Position numbers and translations under genes: made by a program
Source of the DNA: a bacterium
Lineage (GTDB): Bacteria; Zhuqueibacterota; QNDG01; JABMRT01
DNA: 40,456 nt
Assembly (NCBI GenBank): GCA_011046415.1
Contig: DSAP01000138.1
Location: forward strand, 1 to 40,456
Direction of reading: 5' to 3'
Notes under the pieces: generated by a model
Database searches by the model: none
What the model was told of the DNA's origin: nothing
The model's input: only the letters and a program-made list of their open reading frames with translations
Shown here: positions 34,376 to 40,456 of the stretch, one piece after another
How the letters are laid out: every line of letters starts with the position of its first letter
How positions within the stretch are numbered: position 1 is the first letter of the stretch

Positions 34376-37303
34376 ATGATTAAACCGCGATTGAAATCCG
34401 TCATCCTGTTTCTGATGTTGTTTCCCGTCCTGCTTGCCGCGCAGGATCCTGTGGGACTTCCTTTCCTCAAGATCGGATCGGGGGCACGTCAGTCGGGCAT
34501 GGGCGGCGTGTTTTGCGGGGTGGGCGACGACATCCAGACACTGACCTGGAATCCGGGCGGGCTGGGGCATCTGCGGCGATGGCAGTGGTCTGCCACCTAC
34601 AACCGATGGTTCACGGATGTTTATCAAGCCGGCTTTTCCTACGCGGGACAGTTCCGGGCTGCAAAGAGCCGAAAATCCAGCATCGGTTTCTATCTGCACC
34701 ACATGGGAATGCCTGATTGGGATGCGACGGGGGGACGCCGTGAATCGGTGTCTGCCGGCCATCTGGTCGGCGGCCTGACAGTCGCGCAACGGTTCGATTA
34801 CCTCCATCCCGCGATCGCCGTGGGCATGACGATCAAGGGCATACACAGCCGTCTGGGAACTTATTCCGCATCCGGAATGGCCATGGACTGGGGTATTCTC
34901 ATCAAGCCGTCCCGTATCCGTCTGGGTGCGCTGGGGTTCGGGGTATTCGACTACGGGCTGTTTGCGTTCGGTGCATCGGTCTCGCATCTCGGACTCCGCA
35001 TGACCTTCGACAGGGAAGAGACGGCTCTTCCTCAAACCTGGCGCGTGGGTGCATCCTATTTCATGGGGCGGTATAACGGATGGAGTCTGCTTCTGGCCTC
35101 CGAAGTCGTCGGTGTGAAGCATCGCGATTTGATTTATGCACTGGGGGGTGAGGTATGGTGGCGTGATCTGCTCGGGGCTCGTTGCGGGTATCCGTTCAAC
35201 GGGGACGATCTCGAAGGGTTCAGTTTCGGATTCGGATTCCGCTGGAACGACGTATTCCGCAGCGCCATGGCCCTGCCGACACGTTTTGCCGATGCCTTCG
35301 AATTGAATTTCGGAGATGCAGGATACGGGGAGGTGCTCCAGCAGACCTATCGCGGCTCCGTCTCGCATTATTCCATTGCACCCGAACCGTTCTATATCGA
35401 AGAAGCCGAGGAGGTCCAACCGTGGATCGATTCCGGATCGATGACCATCCTGCCGCAAGGATCGATGGTCAGACTCACCTGGGAAGAATCCATCGATCCC
35501 GATCCTTTCGACGAGGTCAACTATCTCCTGATCATCGATAAAAGCGAGGCCCGGGTGAAACGGGCGATCCGGGAACTCGAACGGGACATGCCGCGGTTTC
35601 TGAAATCCGCCCTGTACGATTCTCTCGGTCTCGTCGAGGGTCAACCTGGCACCGAATACACCTTTGTCCCGACAGAAGGCGGAACCTATTACTGGGCGGT
35701 GGCGGCGCATGACCTGGCCTTCAATGCCCGGCTGGCGAAAAAAGGGAATCAACCTTTTGCGGAATTCATGGTCGCGGTGCCGGATCTGTCGGTCCGGGAG
35801 ATCGCCTTCGAACCCGGCCGATGGATTACCACCACACCCGAGCAGGGAGTCCTTTCGGTCCGAATCGGAAACGGCGGGACGGCTGCCACCGACACCTTTC
35901 GTCTGCTGATACGGGAAGGCCGGGATCCGGTTGATCCGGAGCCGCGCGTCCTGCTCGATGCGCATATCCCGTATCTCAGGCAGGGTACAGACACGCTGAT
36001 CGTCCTGGGATGGAATACGACCGCACGGGGCTGGCGCTTCATTACCGCGGTGGTCGATCCGGATTCTGCGATCGTGGAATTCGATGAAACCAACAATACG
36101 TTGACACGCCGGTTCATGACGATTCCCAAAGGCCGCATCGAGGCTTCGGATTCCGTCCAGGTTATGGCCACGGGATATGATTCGACCGAAATTTCCATTG
36201 TCCCCGAAATTTATTTTGACGCGCATTCTCCCGAAATAAAATCCGAATTCATCGGATCCCGGTTCGGGATACCCGGTGTCCTCTCGGTGCTCGGACAGCG
36301 GCTCAGGCAGCATCCGGAAGTCACGTTGCGTGTCCTGGGGTCCGTAGACATGATGAGTCAGGAGACGGATCCAAGCCTGGCTGATGCGCGCGCACGTGCG
36401 GTACGCGATACCCTGATCCGGATGGGTGTCTCTCCGTCCCAACTCGTCGTGATCTCGGATCATCCCAACCAGATTCTCGGAACGGTGAAGAGACCCCGGC
36501 CCCCGCAGGATGATGCGTGGGTGAGCCAGGAGAACCGTGTCGTTTCCTTTTCCGCAGACCGGGCGCATGAGGAGAAGCTGTTCAGTCCCATCCCCGTGGC
36601 CGTGGATACCACGCTGCGCGACAGCGTCCGCTTCGCGTTGCAGGTGGTGTCGCCCGGCGGCGTGGCGTCCTGGGAATTGGGAGGCAAGGAGAAATCGGTG
36701 TATATGGTCGATGCCGTCCCCTTCCGGAAAGACAGCCTCTGGCGGGAACTGTACTGGTACGGCACGGATCGCGAAAAGGTCATCGTACCGCGTGACCGCT
36801 GGTATGCCTTCCAGCTCATCCTGTCCGATACGCTCGGCCGGACTTTTTATACCCGCCCCGATTCGATTTTCCTCCAGGAAAAGAGCACCATCCGGCGGAA
36901 AGAAGTTTTCGGCGCGGCAAAATTTGCCAGGACCGAACCCGTCTTTCAATTCTACTGGGACCGCCTGATGAGGCTGGCCGAGGATCTTATCGACAATCCG
37001 CACATGCACATCCGGTTTGAGGGTCATGCCTGTGCGATCGGGCCTGAGGATGTCAACCTGCGGCTTTCGAAGCGGCGTGCGGACTATTTCACGAACGGAT
37101 TCCTCGATCGGCTCAGGAAAACCTACCCTTCCCATTATGAAGACATCCGGAGACGGATCGAAACGCCCACGGGTTACGGGGAACAGGATCCGCTGCGCAT
37201 CCGGTTCAGAGATGTCGGGGAAGTGCTTCTGGGAGACAATCAGTCTCCGGTCGGACGGTATCGAAACCGGCGGATTTCCGTCATGCTCTACCGGGAGAAC
37301 TGA
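34376..37303 (+). CDS. PorV-like outer-membrane barrel fused to CARDB and two OmpA-like domains
   Basis: About 975 residues with a signal peptide (cleavage near A22). Residues 25-325 match PorV/PorQ (UPF0164) barrels, opening with LKIGSGARQSGMGGVF and TLTWNPGGL. Then come a fibronectin-like stretch (340-465), CARDB (466-585, ending IVEFDETNNTL), an OmpA-like domain (602-728), a beta-sandwich stretch (736-838) and a second OmpA-like domain (844-975). The second keeps LRLSKRRADYF and NRRISVML but has Cys where OmpA has the peptidoglycan-binding Asp (GHAC for GHTD). The first keeps an Asp (GSVD) and the arginine helix. It should tie an outer-membrane barrel to the cell wall. ATG 34376 has GAGG six bases upstream; ATG 34364 directly follows the VWA stop and has none. 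Confidence 0.88.
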   Translation: MIKPRLKSVILFLMLFPVLLAAQDPVGLPFLKIGSGARQSGMGGVFCGVGDDIQTLTWNPGGLGHLRRWQWSATYNRWFTDVYQAGFSYAGQFRAAKSRKSSIGFYLHHMGMPDWDATGGRRESVSAGHLVGGLTVAQRFDYLHPAIAVGMTIKGIHSRLGTYSASGMAMDWGILIKPSRIRLGALGFGVFDYGLFAFGASVSHLGLRMTFDREETALPQTWRVGASYFMGRYNGWSLLLASEVVGVKHRDLIYALGGEVWWRDLLGARCGYPFNGDDLEGFSFGFGFRWNDVFRSAMALPTRFADAFELNFGDAGYGEVLQQTYRGSVSHYSIAPEPFYIEEAEEVQPWIDSGSMTILPQGSMVRLTWEESIDPDPFDEVNYLLIIDKSEARVKRAIRELERDMPRFLKSALYDSLGLVEGQPGTEYTFVPTEGGTYYWAVAAHDLAFNARLAKKGNQPFAEFMVAVPDLSVREIAFEPGRWITTTPEQGVLSVRIGNGGTAATDTFRLLIREGRDPVDPEPRVLLDAHIPYLRQGTDTLIVLGWNTTARGWRFITAVVDPDSAIVEFDETNNTLTRRFMTIPKGRIEASDSVQVMATGYDSTEISIVPEIYFDAHSPEIKSEFIGSRFGIPGVLSVLGQRLRQHPEVTLRVLGSVDMMSQETDPSLADARARAVRDTLIRMGVSPSQLVVISDHPNQILGTVKRPRPPQDDAWVSQENRVVSFSADRAHEEKLFSPIPVAVDTTLRDSVRFALQVVSPGGVASWELGGKEKSVYMVDAVPFRKDSLWRELYWYGTDREKVIVPRDRWYAFQLILSDTLGRTFYTRPDSIFLQEKSTIRRKEVFGAAKFARTEPVFQFYWDRLMRLAEDLIDNPHMHIRFEGHACAIGPEDVNLRLSKRRADYFTNGFLDRLRKTYPSHYEDIRRRIETPTGYGEQDPLRIRFRDVGEVLLGDNQSPVGRYRNRRISVMLYREN

Positions 37304-37316
37304 TTTCCTCCGATCA

Positions 37317-37332
37317 TGGCATGTTTTCTGCT
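37317..37332 (+). promoter_or_regulatory. Sigma-54-type promoter of the 37381 gene
   Basis: TGGCATG-TTTT-CTGCT matches TGGCACG-N4-TTGCW with two changes and keeps the invariant GG and GC at exact spacing. It begins 14 bases after the previous stop and its -12 lies about 50 bases before the ATG at 37381. Confidence 0.6.
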
Positions 37333-37380
37333 ATGAGTCCAGTGATATGAGAGCCGGGTGATGACAACGCGGAAAGGGAT

Positions 37381-37914
37381 ATGCGAAAGTTACTCGTTTT
37401 ACTTTTCATTTTTATTTTTTGTGGAACGCTGATCTCTGAAGATCGGATCGTAACCAAAGCCAGACAGGAATATCGCGGCAGGGTCGTCCGGGTCGTGAAA
37501 GAGAATTATGTCATCCGTCTGACGAACGGGAGTCTGATCGCCCTGCCCCAGTCCCAGATATCCAGGATTTACCGCGGCAATCGTCTCCTCGACTTTGAGG
37601 AGGGGATGAGTTACATCATCCAGAAGAAATATCCCTATCTGCCTTTCGGGGTTCTGACCATCGCAAGCGGGGCCTATGCGGTCAACCGGTATCAGGAATA
37701 CGAACGGCGGAAAGAAAGATTCAAGGAGGCGGATACCGGCGAACAGGACCTCCGGGACAACAGCGGAAACGCCCTCGCCGAGAGCGTGATTTTCGGCGTG
37801 GTCAGCCTGGGTGCCCTTTATGTGGCTTTTCGTCCGCTGGAGATTAAGGTGCCGGTCGGCAAGATCAATCTGAGTGCCGTTCCGGGTCAGGTGAGGTTGT
37901 CTCTCAATTTTTAA
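37381..37914 (+). CDS. Small exported or membrane protein, unknown function
   Basis: The 177-residue product starts with a hydrophobic signal (RKLLVLLFIFIFCGTLIS). It is followed by a small beta-rich domain (YRGRVVRVVKENYVIRLTNGSLIALPQSQISRIYRG, shown here in part) like those that read a residue-by-residue 'response to strand' fold in FCB lipoproteins. It has two weaker hydrophobic stretches (about residues 90-102 and 138-150). I do not recognise a family. AAAGGGAT precedes the ATG. It lies 77 bases after the barrel-OmpA gene and may have its own sigma-54 promoter. It probably serves the same envelope locus. Confidence 0.8.
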   Translation: MRKLLVLLFIFIFCGTLISEDRIVTKARQEYRGRVVRVVKENYVIRLTNGSLIALPQSQISRIYRGNRLLDFEEGMSYIIQKKYPYLPFGVLTIASGAYAVNRYQEYERRKERFKEADTGEQDLRDNSGNALAESVIFGVVSLGALYVAFRPLEIKVPVGKINLSAVPGQVRLSLNF

Positions 37915-38186
37915 ACCGGGAATTATTTTTCTACATTCTTTCTTGTTTGTGCCTTCCGTTTGTCGATTCGAGGTTCGGCGTGCCGGGTGCGACGATGTAC
38001 AAAAGACCGAGCAATTCTGAACCATTGTTTTTTCCCATAACTGATCAAGAATATGGATTTGAATTGTCTTGATATGTTTCCCTGCGAATGATTTAGGAAC
38101 CATTTTTTGGATTCTTCGTAATAATTCTTGAATTTCAATGATACGCGTGATGATTAAAAAAGGGCGGATGACGAAAGGAGACCCGA

Positions 38187-38873
38187 ATGCCTTTTTTCTT
38201 CTATGATTCCACGATATGGCTGCTTATGCCCGCGGTGCTGCTCGCCCTGTGGGCGAATGCACGGGTCAAAAACACATTTCAAAAATACTCCAAGGTACCC
38301 GCATCTTCCGGTCTGACCGGAGCCGAGGTGGCCGGCAGGTTGCTGGGTGCGAGCGGCCTGGGGGACGTGCCTGTCGAGGCGGTGGGAGGGACTCTGTCCG
38401 ATCATTACGACCCGAAGGGACGGATCCTGCGTCTTTCCAACGGGGTCGCACGCGGCCGTTCCGTGGCGGCGGTCGGCGTGGCTGCCCATGAAGTCGGCCA
38501 TGCGATCCAGCATCAGCAGGCCTGGGGCGCGTTTCGGCTCCGGCAATCCCTTTTTCCCGCCGCCCATATCGGATCACGGCTGGCGTTTCCCTTGTTTATC
38601 GCCGGTCTGCTGTTTTCCATCCCCCCGTTGCTGGATGTCGGAATCATCCTGTTCAGCGCCGCAGTCGCTTTCCAGCTGGTGACCCTGCCCGTCGAACTGG
38701 ACGCCAGCCGTCGCGCCCTGGCACTTCTCGACACCCGGGGATTTCTGCACCAGGCGGAGGTCGGACAGGCGAGAAAGGTGCTGAGGGCCGCCGCCCTGAC
38801 TTACGTGGCTTCGACGGCCGTGGCCGTCATTCATCTGCTCAGGCTGGTGATCTTACGCGGTTCCAGGAGTTAG
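38187..38873 (+). CDS. Neutral zinc metallopeptidase, YugP type
   Basis: The 228-residue membrane protein carries the zinc site HEVGH at residues 101-105 (AAHEVGHAIQHQQAW) and the third ligand Glu170 in VELDASRRAL, as in the YugP/DUF2268-like neutral peptidase family. An N-terminal membrane helix (TIWLLMPAVLLALWANA), two helices near residues 130-165 and a final one place the active site at the membrane. Its substrate is unknown. AAAGGAG precedes the ATG at 38187. HtrA follows after 31 bases, so a protease pair acting at the membrane and in the periplasm is likely. Confidence 0.92.
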   Translation: MPFFFYDSTIWLLMPAVLLALWANARVKNTFQKYSKVPASSGLTGAEVAGRLLGASGLGDVPVEAVGGTLSDHYDPKGRILRLSNGVARGRSVAAVGVAAHEVGHAIQHQQAWGAFRLRQSLFPAAHIGSRLAFPLFIAGLLFSIPPLLDVGIILFSAAVAFQLVTLPVELDASRRALALLDTRGFLHQAEVGQARKVLRAAALTYVASTAVAVIHLLRLVILRGSRS

Positions 38874-38904
38874 AAACTTCCAAATTCTTCTGAGGAGGAA
38901 AACG

Positions 38905-40428
38905 ATGAAAATACAGAAAAACACATGGATGTCCGTCACCGGATTCGTTCTCATCGGCGTCGCCGTGGGGATCATTTTTGCCTCCAATATGCGCTGGGTG
39001 ACGCTCGGCAATGCGGCGCGCAGTGAATCGCCCGTGTTACTGGAGTCCCAAAGGGAGCCTTCCGAGACGCTGCTCCGGCTCCAGAACACTTCTCAGGCGT
39101 TCGTCGAGATCACGAAGGAAGTGCTCCCTTCCGTGGTGGCCATCTATTCCACCAAAGAGATCAGTCGTCCTTCACGTCAGGGCAGTCCCTTTCCTCCCTT
39201 CTTCGAGGAATGGTTCGGGAGGCGCTTCCAGGAGCCGACCGTACCTCAGCGTCAGACCGGACTCGGGTCGGGCGTCATCGTCAGCCGGGACGGATACATC
39301 CTCACCAACAATCACGTGGTGGAGGACGCCGACGAGATTCGGGTCGAACTGCATGACAACCGGCATTTCGACGCGAAAATCGTGGCCACCGATCCGCTGA
39401 CCGATGTGGCCGTGGTGAAGATCGAAGGACAGGACCTGCCGACCGCCCGTCTGGGGAATTCCGACGACATTCAGATCGGAGAGTGGGTGCTGGCGATGGG
39501 CAATCCACTCCGGCTCAATTCCACGGTCACGGCCGGGATCGTCAGCGCGCTGAACCGGAACATCGACATTCTGAGGGGGAGTACGGATTCCGGGAATTAT
39601 GAGATCGAGAATTTTATCCAGACCGATGCGGCGATCAACCGGGGCAACAGCGGCGGCGCGCTGGTCAACCTGCGCGGCGAGGTTGTCGGCATCAACACGG
39701 CCATTGCGTCCGGGAGCGGATTCTTTGCCGGCTACGGCTTCGCGATTCCCATCAATCTGGCCCGCAAAGTCATGGATGACCTGATCACGAAAGGGTATGT
39801 GACGCGCGCCTATCTGGGCATCGGGATGCTGCCGGTCGATGAGAACATCGCCCAGCGTTACGGCATGGAACATGTGCGGGGGGCGATTGTCGATCAGATC
39901 ATGCCCGAGAGTCCCGCGGGAAACGCCGGCCTGAGACGCCTCGACATCCTCATCGCGGTGGACGGAAAAGAGATCGTCCAGCCGAGTGACGTCCAGGGGC
40001 TGATCGCGCTGATGACCCCCGGAGACAAGGTGACGCTGACCATCCTGCGCGACGGTAAGCGCAGGGAGGTCGAAGTCAAACTCGGCCAGCGGGATACCGG
40101 GAAAGAGGCGCCGCCTGCCCGAGATGAGGGCGACGTCATTTCGAAACTCGGCCTCGAGGTGGAGAACCTTACCGACGAGATCCGGGGCCAGCTTGGTCTA
40201 GACAAGGACGCTCAGGGCGTGGTGGTAACCCGCGTCGAACCCTTCGGTGCGGCCTCGGATGCACGCATTTCCAGGGGCGATCTGATCACGGCTATCGAGG
40301 ACGTGAAAGTCAGGAATGTCTCGGAATATCGAAGCGCAATCCGGAAATTCGAGAAGGGCAAGGTCGTGATCTTCCATCTCAAACGCCGGGATACGGAGAC
40401 GGCGGCATTTGTGAAGCTGCCGCGGTGA
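38905..40428 (+). CDS. HtrA/DegP-family periplasmic serine protease
   Basis: The 507-residue protein has an N-terminal signal anchor (WMSVTGFVLIGVAVGIIFA), a trypsin-like domain with the triad His137 (TNNHVVEDA), Asp167 (DVAVVKI) and Ser249 (NRGNSGGAL), and two PDZ domains (about 305-395 and 415-500). The mature part contains the flexible LA loop near residues 85-115. It degrades or refolds damaged envelope proteins. GAGGAGG precedes the ATG at 38905. It is probably co-transcribed with the zinc peptidase. Members of the family are often under envelope-stress control; no such signal is visible in the 31-base gap. Confidence 0.95.
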   Translation: MKIQKNTWMSVTGFVLIGVAVGIIFASNMRWVTLGNAARSESPVLLESQREPSETLLRLQNTSQAFVEITKEVLPSVVAIYSTKEISRPSRQGSPFPPFFEEWFGRRFQEPTVPQRQTGLGSGVIVSRDGYILTNNHVVEDADEIRVELHDNRHFDAKIVATDPLTDVAVVKIEGQDLPTARLGNSDDIQIGEWVLAMGNPLRLNSTVTAGIVSALNRNIDILRGSTDSGNYEIENFIQTDAAINRGNSGGALVNLRGEVVGINTAIASGSGFFAGYGFAIPINLARKVMDDLITKGYVTRAYLGIGMLPVDENIAQRYGMEHVRGAIVDQIMPESPAGNAGLRRLDILIAVDGKEIVQPSDVQGLIALMTPGDKVTLTILRDGKRREVEVKLGQRDTGKEAPPARDEGDVISKLGLEVENLTDEIRGQLGLDKDAQGVVVTRVEPFGAASDARISRGDLITAIEDVKVRNVSEYRSAIRKFEKGKVVIFHLKRRDTETAAFVKLPR

Positions 40429-40456
40429 GTCGAGAGTGATTCGAACTAGAAGTGAC

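Noticed and set aside
33506-37135. A 1209-codon open frame on the minus strand, antisense to the two envelope genes
   Set aside because: It lies fully opposite two genes with clear domains, is rich in Arg, Pro, His and Gly, has no known motif and no ribosome-binding site. It follows from the codon use of the real genes.

Overview
The window is a densely packed bacterial chromosome segment with 34 recognisable genes. It holds no rRNA, tRNA, CRISPR array, insertion sequence or phage gene. Several traits point to a Gram-negative member of the Fibrobacterota-Chlorobiota-Bacteroidota (FCB) superphylum, possibly a candidate phylum known mainly from metagenomes. These are a PorV/PorQ-like outer-membrane barrel, a FlgD-like/T9SS-like C-terminal domain, DUF11 and CARDB repeats, a TolC-dependent export operon, ArgH of the Bacteroidota subtype and a type 2 IPP isomerase. 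The placement is inference from gene content; no marker phylogeny was possible.

Positions 1-29697 are almost entirely minus-strand. In minus-strand reading order they contain: (a) a lone small secreted protein behind a sigma-54-like promoter (29697-29284); (b) rho, rpmE, a DUF1385 membrane protein and prfA (28753-25073), closed by an intrinsic terminator; (c) glgC-carA-carB (24731-21020), where carB has lost about two thirds of its length and is out of frame; (d) an MFS transporter, a CPBP protease, an NAD-dependent epimerase, a C69 dipeptidase and the CCA-adding enzyme; (e) a large export operon, YIP1-TolC-adaptor-ATPase-permease-permease-STAS-pentapeptide (13894-6273), also closed by a terminator; (f) an isoprenoid operon, fni-prenyl synthase-DUF2085-'CCCC' membrane protein (6071-3001); (g) DoxX, argH, a four-helix-bundle protein and the start of a phosphohexomutase that runs off the left edge.

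Positions 30230-40428 are plus-strand and envelope-directed. A 1377-residue secreted VWA/DUF11/CARDB protein is followed within 12 bases by a roughly 975-residue fusion of a PorV-like barrel, CARDB and two OmpA-like domains. Next come a small secreted or membrane protein behind a second sigma-54-like promoter, a membrane zinc peptidase and an HtrA-type periplasmic protease.

The best candidate for an undescribed system is the 29.3-37.9 kb envelope locus. It pairs a giant adhesin-like VWA protein, whose second VWA copy has lost its metal site, with a barrel/OmpA anchor fusion, and it has sigma-54-like promoters near both ends. The strangest single lesion is the internally deleted carB, which could be a real pseudogene or an assembly collapse.
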